From Bryobacterales bacterium (GTDB lineage Bacteria; Acidobacteriota; Terriglobia; Bryobacterales; Bryobacteraceae): DNA of 12,840 nucleotides. The stretch covers positions 9,426-22,265 of the forward strand of contig PKYZ01000609.1 in assembly GCA_003132865.1 (NCBI GenBank). Reading direction: 5' to 3'. Below, piece by piece: positions 6,763-12,840 of the stretch (its first letter is position 1; every line of letters starts with the position of its first letter). The notes under the pieces are model-generated. The model was not told the DNA's origin. It made no database searches and saw only the letters and a program-made list of their open reading frames with translations. Both the position numbers and the translations under genes were made by a program.

Positions 6763-8622
6763 TCAGCGCGCACCGAACAGCCATAGCTTGATCGGCTGAT
6801 ACATCAAGTACATCGCCCCAGCCGCTAACCAGATCATCGAGCTGACTGAGAACGCTCGCGCGGTGATTCGCACCTCTGGCGTGCGGTCTAACTGCAGCAA
6901 CGGGCCGCTTTCATTGGCAGCCGTCCGGTCGTACAGAAACAGCGGAGCCCCTGCAAAAAGCGCAAACACCGGAAACCAGGTTGCGGTGATGACCACATTC
7001 GCCTGATCGGTCCGCCCACTTTGCCAAAGGAAGCCGATAGATTTGACCACCTCTGCAATCGCGAATGCCGCTAGCGCTAAATGGCGAATCGCGAGGGCAC
7101 GTCCGGCGGACCGCAAGCCGGTCATCAGATCGCGCGAGCGCTGAATGGGCGCCTTCCCCGATAGCTTCTCAACCACGCAAATCACCGGCCACAGGCTATC
7201 GCCGATCACCCAACCGGGACCGAAGAACAACAGAGATCGGGCCTGCGTGACTACGAGAACCGGCATCGTCCTAACCAGCCTCCAGAAGACTCGGAACGAT
7301 AGGAACTTCCTGACGCGGACTTGTTCGTCCATCGCCATTAGCGCCGCGGCTGCGCGCAGTAAGTTGTCGGCAAAAATGAAAAGAATCGCCGCCGCCAGCG
7401 GGACCAGCACCATTCGCACAGCGGCAACCGGCAGCAGTTTCCTGCTGAATGAAGCCAGCAGGGCCGCCATCGACAAGATGGCCCCGTAGATGGGCAACAG
7501 CAAAAGAGCATATGCCGTGAGATGTTGCAGCAGGAATGCTTTCGATCTCCGTAGCGCGAGAAATTCGGCGTCCACTGCGTTATGGAACCGCCGTGTAAAT
7601 GCGATTGCAGAGGCCGGGCGATCCGCGGGATCGCGCGCGAGTCCGGCGAGAATCGCGTCCGATACGTCGCGCGGAATCTTGCGGACGCTAGCCGGCGGCG
7701 GAGGACTGCCAGTCCGGTGAAATTCGAATAACTCGCTGGTCTTTCCGGTGAAGGGCAGTTCGCCGCAAACCAGGGAGTAGGCCACCACGGCCAAACTATA
7801 GATGTCGGAACGGAAATCGATTTCCTTTCCCAATGCCTGCTCCGGCGACATATACGCGGGGGTTCCGATCAAGCTGCCCGGCATGGTTGGCGCGCTTGCG
7901 CCGCTGTCGAATGATCTGGAGGATAGGCCGGACGGAGCTGGCGCGATAGCGACGGTCTCCGTCTCCTCGGTTCGCGTGCCGACTTTCGATGACCGGGCCT
8001 CATGCGTCATGTCGATCGCGGCCGTTTCCAATTCGTCGCCGGGCACCATGGGCCGGGGAATGACCGTCTTCGGCCCGATCGCCTCCGGCACCTCTTGCGA
8101 GCGCGGAGCCCACTCGCCCAGCAAATTCATCTTGGCCACTCCGAAGTCGAGCACTTTCACCGTGTATCCGCCGCGGCCGTTTGGTTCCAACCAGATGTTG
8201 TCGGGCTTCAGATCGCGATGGACGATGCCATGCCGATGTGCCTCCGCAAGCGCCAGTCCGATCTGGTCCAGAAGGTCTGCGATCAGCGGCAGCGCGATCC
8301 GCGGATTGGCTTTCTGGAAATCCGAAAGCGTCTGTCCGTCGAGGAACTCCATCACCAGGTACGGCATGTCGCCGCTAGCGGCTTTCGCGATTCCGAAATC
8401 CGTGACATTGACGATGTTCGGATGGCGCAGGCGGCCGCATGCCTGTGCTTCGCGCTGGAAACGGGCGAGAAACTGCGGTTCCGCCGCCCACCTCGGAGCG
8501 ATCACTTTGACCGCGACGACACGCGTCGTTCCGAGATGCGTTGCCAGGTAGACATTACCCATTCCGCCCGCGCCGAGCTGCCTGTCGATGCGGTATTTGG
8601 CGTCGAGGATTTCGCCGATCAT
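6763..8622 (-). CDS. Hanks-type Ser/Thr protein kinase with enlarged activation segment and polytopic C-terminal membrane domain
   Basis: The kinase domain fills about residues 1-350 of 619: glycine loop GAGGMG (17-22), Lys39, Glu58 of helix C, catalytic loop HRDLKPDN (135-142, Asp137), DFG (159-161), GTPAYMSPE (253-261), Asp273 and the late Arg335. All residues needed for phosphotransfer are present. Between DFG and SPE lie about 100 residues instead of the usual 25 to 30; the extra part is polar, rich in Pro, Thr, Ser and Glu, and probably disordered. From about 364 the protein has roughly five or six hydrophobic segments (near 366-392, 400-418, 452-485, 512-533, 542-563, 593-615), whereas the PknB class usually has one. 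ATG 8622 is preferred because MIGEILDAKYRI is the usual beginning of such kinases; a TTG at 8634 would add four residues. It is a single minus-strand gene. The substrate and input signal are unknown. Confidence 0.92.
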   Translation of the reverse strand: MIGEILDAKYRIDRQLGAGGMGNVYLATHLGTTRVVAVKVIAPRWAAEPQFLARFQREAQACGRLRHPNIVNVTDFGIAKAASGDMPYLVMEFLDGQTLSDFQKANPRIALPLIADLLDQIGLALAEAHRHGIVHRDLKPDNIWLEPNGRGGYTVKVLDFGVAKMNLLGEWAPRSQEVPEAIGPKTVIPRPMVPGDELETAAIDMTHEARSSKVGTRTEETETVAIAPAPSGLSSRSFDSGASAPTMPGSLIGTPAYMSPEQALGKEIDFRSDIYSLAVVAYSLVCGELPFTGKTSELFEFHRTGSPPPPASVRKIPRDVSDAILAGLARDPADRPASAIAFTRRFHNAVDAEFLALRRSKAFLLQHLTAYALLLLPIYGAILSMAALLASFSRKLLPVAAVRMVLVPLAAAILFIFADNLLRAAAALMAMDEQVRVRKFLSFRVFWRLVRTMPVLVVTQARSLLFFGPGWVIGDSLWPVICVVEKLSGKAPIQRSRDLMTGLRSAGRALAIRHLALAAFAIAEVVKSIGFLWQSGRTDQANVVITATWFPVFALFAGAPLFLYDRTAANESGPLLQLDRTPEVRITARAFSVSSMIWLAAGAMYLMYQPIKLWLFGAR

Positions 8623-8721
8623 GGAGTGATCCAAGGGGTCCAGCCGCCATCATAGCAATCGCCAGATCGGTGCGTTCGTACTGCTCCGTTTGGCGGAATC
8701 CGGGCCCAGCGACCCGGCCGC

Positions 8722-9184
8722 ACGCTTGCGGTGGAAACCCTCCGGCAGCTCAGGTCCTTGGCACTGAGGGAGAGCTGGTCGATGTTGGCTTGCGGTCAAC
8801 AACATCGTCATGGCCACCCCCGACATCAACGCCGCCGATTTCGGTGAGGTTTCCGGCGTTCTAAGATCGTTCGCGGCGCGTACCGCCATCTATTCGTCTT
8901 CGCGCGATATGGCGCTGGTCGTCTCCAAGGAGTTTCATTCCTATCCGCGGCAAGGGGGAAGCCCCGCCGCTCAGCGTTGCTCCCGGAATAGACACAGTGG
9001 ATGCCTCGGCCATCAAGCCGGACCTGTTGGGGCATTCGTATTTTGGCGACTCCGCGACCGTGCTTCACGATCTGTTCTGGTTGATGAAGCCGGGATTCGA
9101 CCCGGAGGCGCGGTTGCTGCGGCCCGCGCCCTGGGAGCGCAGCGATATTGGGTCGTTCTCAACGAGTGGCCACCCCTCCCTTGA
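8722..9184 (+). pseudogene. 3' remnant of a DUF900 alpha/beta hydrolase gene, frameshifted
   Basis: Three frames joined together reproduce the C-terminal half of a DUF900 hydrolase. TLAVETLRQL (from 8722) is in one frame. NNIVMATPDINAADF through SSSRDMALVVSKEFHSYPRQG (about 8795-8958) is in a second. PGIDTVDASAI, then LLGHSYFGDSATVLHDLFW (about 8960-9130) is in a third, after which the reading returns to the second frame for GAQRYWVVLNEW and a TGA at 9184. The G5 run at 8954-8958 is one base too long for continuity. The GHSYF motif carries the presumed catalytic His, but the nucleophile part (GHSMG-like) expected upstream is absent, because the remnant ends near the kinase start. The gene cannot make a normal enzyme as read. 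Loss by decay is more likely than error given the missing 5' half. Confidence 0.8.
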
Positions 9185-9201
9185 GTTTCTTCAATGTGGT
9201 G

Positions 9202-9319
9202 GGCAGGCGGTTTCGCCTGCCATCGCCCGGCTTTCAACCGGCCCCGGCGCGGGACTTAAGCCTGTTCCTTGCCGGCACCCATCGATCTCGCGCCCGACTT
9301 TGATAGCTTCCGATAATGC
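9202..9319 (+). repeat. Dispersed intergenic repeat, copy B
   Basis: This is the second copy of the repeat at 6473-6602, in the same orientation. Its upstream hairpin is perfect: GGCAGGCG (9202-9209), loop GTTT, CGCCTGCC (9214-9221). Compared with copy A, an A:T pair of the stem is a C:G pair there, so pairing is kept while the bases differ. It starts 17 bases after the stop of the broken DUF900 gene, just as copy A starts right after the M28 gene. No protein is encoded. Confidence 0.85.
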
Positions 9320-9439
9320 TACACAACGCTTCGTTCGTCCCGCCGGCCCGCTCGCAAGAGGCGGCTTCCCAAGAACGCCGTTTGGAACAACTCTCCGAGT
9401 GGGCCGACCAACCGGTGTTACGCCGGATGAGGCTGGCGA

Positions 9440-9469
9440 TTGGCTTTCTCTTGGCACATGGGAGATACT
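9440..9469 (+). promoter_or_regulatory. Possible promoter of the zinc-ribbon membrane protein gene
   Basis: TTGGCT (9440-9445) and GATACT (9464-9469) are separated by 18 bases and each match four of six consensus positions for a housekeeping sigma factor. The pair lies 35 bases before the GTG at 9505. The rest of 9320-9504 shows nothing else I can name. Weak evidence, from consensus only. Confidence 0.3.
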
Positions 9470-9504
9470 AGATCAGTTGAATTTAAGCTCGAACGAGGTG
9501 CAGC

Positions 9505-9783
9505 GTGGTCGCAGTCCAAGTCATGTTGTTAGCGACGCTCATTTCCGTATCGATCTGGGTCAGTCAGGATGCCAGAAAACGGGGTATGAGCGCCCGATGG
9601 GGAATCGGGGTAGGATTACTCCTGATCGTCTTTCTCCCGCTCTACTTTTTAGTTCGAAGACGAACGGTGAAATGCGCAGGGTGTGGCAATGATATTGCTG
9701 CTTCCCTTTCGCTCTGTGAGGAGTGCGAGCAATCCATCCAACAAGACCTGGCCAACGCCAGACCGGGCCGCATTCTCGGGTAA
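9505..9783 (+). CDS. Small membrane protein with C-terminal zinc ribbon
   Basis: The 92-residue product has two predicted membrane helices: residues about 5-20, then a basic turn (QDARKRG), then about 33-50 (WGIGVGLLLIVFLPLYFL). The basic RRRTVKC follows. A zinc ribbon is formed by two Cys-x-x-Cys pairs, CAGC at 57-60 and CEEC at 71-74. The two-helix plus zinc-ribbon plan is common in small bacterial proteins of unknown function. By the positive-inside rule the short basic turn and the ribbon cannot easily both be cytoplasmic with two helices, so the topology is open. GTG 9505 has GAGG (9495-9498) about six bases upstream; ATG 9523 is an alternative that would shorten the first helix. It stands alone, with no gene on the same strand close by. 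Function unknown. Confidence 0.72.
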   Translation: MVAVQVMLLATLISVSIWVSQDARKRGMSARWGIGVGLLLIVFLPLYFLVRRRTVKCAGCGNDIAASLSLCEECEQSIQQDLANARPGRILG

Positions 9784-10286
9784 GGACGCGCGGGGACACA
9801 TCGCCAAAGCCCAACTCATCTCCTGCATTCGATAGAGGGAAAGCAATCACGCGCTCGTTCCGTACACGGAGTTAACTAACAACATTCTGCCGGCTACTGT
9901 CGGACCAGCGGCGTCGAGAGTACCGCCCGGGCGGGCACGTTGTTGACGGTCGACGAAAGGCTGGCGCGTATCCAGATCGATGGGTGGTTTTGGAACACCC
10001 GCTACGAACATTGTTCGCCCAGAGTTTCGGCCAAGGGCGTCGAGCCGATCAGATTCAGTAGGTTAGTCTCGATTCGAGTACCACGGCAGCGCAAGGTTCA
10101 GCGTGTAACCTAAAGTGGGATTCCTATTCAGTCCGCAGCAGACTGTAGTATTCGAGATCGAGCACACGGTCTCCGGCGCGCGGAACTTTTTCGCTGGCGG
10201 CCTTCGAGGCGAAACCCAGCCGGCGGGGCCGCCCCGCCCGTCACGAGTACGGCCACGCACCGCGATTCGAAGTTGACAGCGTCGCG
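9784..10286. other. Intergenic region of about 500 bases without a supported gene
   Basis: No open frame here has a convincing start and protein-like composition. A minus-strand frame of 75 codons (10063-10290) overlaps the beta-helix stop by GTGA but is Arg-rich and not like any family I know. Perfect palindromes are at 9923-9934 (CCGCCCGGGCGG) and 10068-10078 (CTCGA-T-TCGAG). A GC-rich hairpin near the right end is listed separately. I see no tRNA or other RNA gene. Confidence 0.6.
10222..10238 (-). terminator. Possible 3' hairpin of the beta-helix gene
   Basis: GGCGGGG (10222-10228) and CCCCGCC (10232-10238) form a 7-bp GC stem with a 3-base loop, about 50 bases after the beta-helix stop on the minus strand. 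Only a short TTT follows some bases later, so it would be a weak intrinsic terminator or just a 3' end stabiliser. Confidence 0.35.
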
Positions 10287-11636
10287 TCACTGAAGCTGAA
10301 CGGGGCTATTTCCGATGGGATTTTGAAGCCAAGGAGTGAAAAGAATGCTGGGTCCGCTGATCGTGGTGCATCCCTTGCCCCCCGGGCCAGCAGGACATCC
10401 CCAGAAGTTGTTGGTCGCGTCGATGCTGCCCACGCACGGGACGGAGTCGAGGGCGCAAACGTTAGCGGCGCCCACATTGCCCCCGAGCAGCTCGTTGAGA
10501 TGCATGTCGAGCTCCGCAGGGGTGTTGACGGCAACGTCTACCTGCTCGTTGCGGATCACGTTCTGCGAGATGATCGTACCGTAAACCGGGGAGCCGCCAC
10601 TGCCGCTATTGATGTTGATTCCGGTGGGACCAGGCGTGGCTGTGTCCCCGGAGTCGGCGCCGTTTCCGGAGATGAAGTTACCGATGATCATGTTCCCGCT
10701 CATGTCATCCGCCGGCAAGCCAAAAGCCGGGCCGACATGTGTGTGGAGAGCGACACCCGGAAGACCGTTACCTGTCAGTTCGTTCCGGATGATCACGTTG
10801 CCCGAGACACGGCCTTGGCCATTACCATCCGAAAAAAGGCCGACTCCAGCGCCGCCAACTTGCACGCCGTTGCTAGCGGAGAGATTCTCGGCCACGGTAT
10901 TGTTGTCAATGCCCCAGTGGGGAGCGAAAGGAGGGGAGGTGTGGCCCGCGGGCGCATGCGAGGCAAGAACGATGCCGCAATCGAGCGGGTTGTTCGTGAC
11001 AATGTTGTGGATGAGCACATTGTCGCGGCTCTCCGCAGTCTCGTCGCTGATGAGGATTCCATCTGCATTGCCGGACATTAAATTGTCGGACACGATGGAG
11101 CGCACCGTTCCTATGAGGTGAAGGGCGCCGCCGCAGTCACCGGTTTCATCGGTCTCAAAGGCGGGCTGGCCAGGGCAGCCGGTGGTTGCCCCCGTGAATA
11201 CCGGGCCTGCTTTGTCATTGTTCACGAGTGTATTGTTGCGGATGGTGACGTCTGAAGCGCTGACGATCAGAACACCTTCCCAAAGGGCGTTCTTCACTGT
11301 GAATCCGGCAACGGTCACATTATTGAGGCCGGGATTGTCGAAACCGTCCACAAAGATGCCATTCGAAAGGCCGGTGGCGTCAATGACGGTCGTGTCGGCG
11401 CCAGCGCCGATGAGTGAAAGCGGCTTGCCAATGACCACATCCTCGTTGTAGGTGCCGCGCGCAACGTCGATCACGTCATTGTTTGAAGCGGCGTTTACAG
11501 CCGATTGAATCTTGGCGTAACAGAGCTGCGACCGAGGGTCGACGCAAAGGGTGTTGGCCGTGGCGGTCTGAGATAACGCCGCGAACAACACGGCGCAGAA
11601 AACGACTGGCGAAGGGCGAAATCGAGATTGGCACAT
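10287..11636 (-). CDS. Secreted right-handed parallel beta-helix repeat protein (pectate lyase-like / NosD-like fold)
   Basis: The 449-residue product begins with a signal peptide (about 1-28, hydrophobic 11-20, ending near Ala-Thr-Ala). The entry motif CYAKIQSAVNAAS at 39-51, then DVIDVARGTYNEDVVIGKPLSLIGAG, is the typical start of pectin-lyase-like beta-helix proteins. Residues about 80-370 hold many Asn-rich turns of the beta-helix type (N-x-x-x-x-N with alternating hydrophobics, such as VTIRNNTLVNN and GRVSGNVIIRNELTGN). The C-terminal NNFWGCPAGPGG (about 409-420) and TPWL (434-437) are usual for NosD-like proteins. Such folds bind or cleave polysaccharides, but no catalytic site can be pointed to. 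ATG 11636 is preferred because AGGA lies about eight bases upstream and a clean signal peptide results; a GTG at 11714 would add 26 residues before it. Single gene, function unassigned. Confidence 0.88.
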   Translation of the reverse strand: MCQSRFRPSPVVFCAVLFAALSQTATANTLCVDPRSQLCYAKIQSAVNAASNNDVIDVARGTYNEDVVIGKPLSLIGAGADTTVIDATGLSNGIFVDGFDNPGLNNVTVAGFTVKNALWEGVLIVSASDVTIRNNTLVNNDKAGPVFTGATTGCPGQPAFETDETGDCGGALHLIGTVRSIVSDNLMSGNADGILISDETAESRDNVLIHNIVTNNPLDCGIVLASHAPAGHTSPPFAPHWGIDNNTVAENLSASNGVQVGGAGVGLFSDGNGQGRVSGNVIIRNELTGNGLPGVALHTHVGPAFGLPADDMSGNMIIGNFISGNGADSGDTATPGPTGININSGSGGSPVYGTIISQNVIRNEQVDVAVNTPAELDMHLNELLGGNVGAANVCALDSVPCVGSIDATNNFWGCPAGPGGKGCTTISGPSILFTPWLQNPIGNSPVQLQ

Positions 11637-12014
11637 GGTTCTTTTCCTTTTTTCAATGAAGCACGAGTTTTTGGGGATTTCCAAAGGAATTTCGATTTTG
11701 GCATCCCGCAGCACTCAGTGTACACCGGTCTGCCTCATAACCACCGTCGAGAGCAAGTTTAATTTTCTCCATTTGGACTTCAGTACCTACGGTACGCCTC
11801 AAAGACGGCCATTCTGCGGTGAATCCCTTGTTCTACGCGACAGTCAGTGGTGATTTGTCTTGGTGGAGGGTGCGCATGCGCGTAATTGATTCGCGGTGGA
11901 GTGCAAGCAGAATGTTGCAGTTGCAGTGGAGCGGTGTGGTTTTAGCCGGAGTTCTGGGGAGGGGCGGAGTCTGCGGGATGCAGCAAGGAATGAAGTCCTT
12001 GGGCAATCGGAAGT

Positions 12015-12056
12015 GATCCACTTGGTAGTGTAACGCGCGACCCCTAGAAGTGGATC
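12015..12056. repeat. Inverted repeat resembling an insertion-sequence end
   Basis: GATCCACTT (12015-12023) and AAGTGGATC (12048-12056) are perfect inverted copies separated by 24 bases. Repeated GATCCACTT-type blocks are, to my knowledge, seen at the ends of some IS21-family elements. No transposase (IstA/IstB) reading frame is nearby, so at most this is a remnant or a solo end. A regulator site or chance are alternatives. Confidence 0.35.
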
Positions 12057-12455
12057 GCAAAGGATCGTGAAGTCGGGATCTGGGAAGTTTGCCTCCTTTG
12101 CTTGCTGTCCCTGCCGTCCAGAGGTAAGGTCGTCATGACTACCGACAATGACCATTAACGCTACCAAAACCCGGGGGCGCGTGCCACTGCAAGGACGCAG
12201 CCATGCGCCTGCGCGTCGCGGCGCCACCGGACTGGCGCCGAGGTTCCGAAGGAGTGCGCGTTTCGTCGATCATGCCGCCCGGATCTTCTTGAAAACATGG
12301 TGCAACTGCCAACTCATCTGCCAAGACTGCCGAACCCTCGTGTACTCTGGTGTTGTCGGTAGCCGTTCACCGTTCGGGCGACCATTGGGTTCGCCAGTCC
12401 GGCCGGTTAAAAACCACACAACGCGACAGAATGCAGCCTGATGTAACAGGAAATC

Positions 12456-12488
12456 GAAAAAGAACGGCTTTCCGTCCGGACGTAGCCG
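12456..12488 (-). terminator. Candidate intrinsic terminator of the ABC ATPase gene
   Basis: Read on the minus strand, CGGCT (12488-12484) pairs with AGCCG (12469-12465), with the palindrome CGTCCGGACG (12482-12473) between them. TTCTTTTTC (12464-12456) follows directly. Stem plus T-run, about 100 bases after the ABC stop, fits a Rho-independent terminator; the outer stem is short. Confidence 0.45.
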
Positions 12489-12589
12489 GGTCCTGGCCTG
12501 ACGCGGGCACCTCAACCTATAAGCCTTTAGATCCAATAACTTGGGCTTTGAATGTCCAAAGCGCAGGCCGCCTGGACCTCAAAACGAAG

Positions 12590-12840
12590 CTACGCCACCC
12601 GGTCCATCTCCAGAAACTCCTTCACGTGCGGGTGGTCCGACTTCGCCAAATCCGCCGGCGGACCGAAGAAGATCACCCGGCCTTCAAACAGAAATACCAC
12701 CTGGTCGGCGACTTTGTACATCAGGTCCAGGTCGGCGTCACCACGATGCAAGTCCGTCCGAGTTGCTTCTTCAGCCGCCGCATCAGGTCGCTGAGGTGGT
12801 CGCTCATGATGGGGTCGACCATGGTGGTGGGCTCGTCGTA
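12590..12840 (-). pseudogene. 3' end of an MlaF-like ABC transporter ATPase gene with frameshift; 5' part outside window
   Basis: From the right edge the minus strand reads YDEPTT, then VDPIMSDHL and LMRRLKKQLGRTCIVVT. This covers the end of Walker B and the region before the switch histidine of an ABC ATPase of the MlaF (phospholipid / organic solvent resistance) group. One base is then missing near 12735. In the present frame the protein stops at 12721. In the next frame the expected rest follows: LDLMYKVADQVVFLFEGRVIFFGPPADLAKSDH in pieces, ending EFLEMDRVA and TAG at 12590. The lost base falls on the switch His codon of the expected VTHDLD. The D-loop reads TTMVDP instead of the usual TTGLDP. 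By family knowledge MlaF powers lipid transport between the membranes with MlaE and MlaD. Either the gene is inactive or this is a sequencing error; the intact 5' part and partners would lie beyond the edge. Confidence 0.75.

Larger units (their letters stand above)
11637..12589. other. Gene-poor stretch of about 950 bases
   Basis: I find no supported gene. Frames of 60 to 130 codons exist on both strands, but they overlap one another, lack ribosome binding sites and do not resemble families. Structures seen are: GCGCATGCGC palindrome at 11872-11881; the inverted repeat at 12015-12056; a hairpin of CGGCGCCA (12219-12226) with TGGCGCCG (12233-12240), loop of six; and the terminator candidate at 12456-12488. 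The upstream end should contain the promoter of the beta-helix gene, but I see no convincing -35/-10 pair. It may be remains of a decayed element. Confidence 0.6.

Noticed and set aside
8002..8655. Plus-strand frames opposite the kinase 5' half
   Set aside because: They mirror kinase motifs on the other strand and have no own ribosome binding site or domain.
9202..9221. Repeat hairpin as a Rho-independent terminator
   Set aside because: The stem is strong, but no T-run follows on the plus strand, so an intrinsic terminator is not supported.
10063..10290. Minus-strand frame overlapping the beta-helix stop by GTGA, as in coupled translation
   Set aside because: The overlap looks attractive, but the product is Arg-rich at the start, matches no family I know, and contains the GC hairpin that may end the transcript.
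12148..12441. Plus-strand frame with a CxxC...CxxC-like pattern (WCNCQLICQDC)
   Set aside because: The cysteines are not in a regular zinc-ribbon spacing, the frame has no ribosome binding site and overlaps equally long frames on the other strand.
1..12840. CRISPR array, tRNA, rRNA, phage or defence operon
   Set aside because: I found no regularly spaced direct repeats, no tRNA cloverleaf, and no gene typical of such systems.

Overview
The window looks like chromosomal DNA from an Acidobacteriota bacterium of the Bryobacterales / Candidatus Solibacter type. The best evidence is the secreted protein at the left edge, which ends (as far as the window shows) in the Solibacter-specific C-terminal domain described as TIGR03437. 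A sedolisin with Ig-like modules, a Hanks-type kinase with a membrane domain and a secreted beta-helix protein fit that group, as does the GC-rich coding. The species assignment is inference from domain content only.

Layout. (1) 1-3487, minus: a very large secreted S53 (kumamolisin-like) peptidase running off the left edge, 1162 codons seen without a stop. (2) 3612-6467, plus: a tight three-gene run, divergent from the peptidase: a DUF4342 small protein, a PilT-like hexameric ATPase and a secreted M28 zinc peptidase, with gaps of 15 and 9 bases. (3) 6468-6762: a convergent intergenic region holding the first copy of a dispersed repeat. (4) 6763-8622, minus: a Ser/Thr protein kinase with a greatly enlarged activation segment and a multi-pass C-terminal membrane domain. 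(5) 8722-9184, plus: the decayed 3' part of a DUF900 alpha/beta hydrolase gene, carrying several frameshifts. (6) 9202-9319: the second repeat copy. (7) 9505-9783, plus: a small two-helix membrane protein with a C-terminal zinc ribbon. (8) 10287-11636, minus: a secreted right-handed beta-helix protein. (9) 11637-12589: a long gene-poor stretch with inverted repeats and a candidate terminator. (10) 12590-12840, minus: the 3' end of an MlaF-like ABC ATPase gene with a one-base frameshift at the switch histidine.

How the genes work together. Only the 3612-6467 run looks like an operon. The rest are single, independently oriented genes. Two secreted peptidases of different families (S53 and M28) and a secreted beta-helix protein point to extracellular polymer processing, but nothing in the sequence ties them into one pathway. 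The right third has broken genes, repeats and long non-coding gaps, as in an accessory or decaying region; some frameshifts could be sequencing errors.

I do not see a clear new defence, CRISPR, phage or biosynthetic system. The best leads are the tandem module inside the S53 protein, the DUF4342-pilT-M28 run, the enlarged activation segment of the kinase, and the repeat pair that follows two different genes and shows a paired base change in its hairpin.
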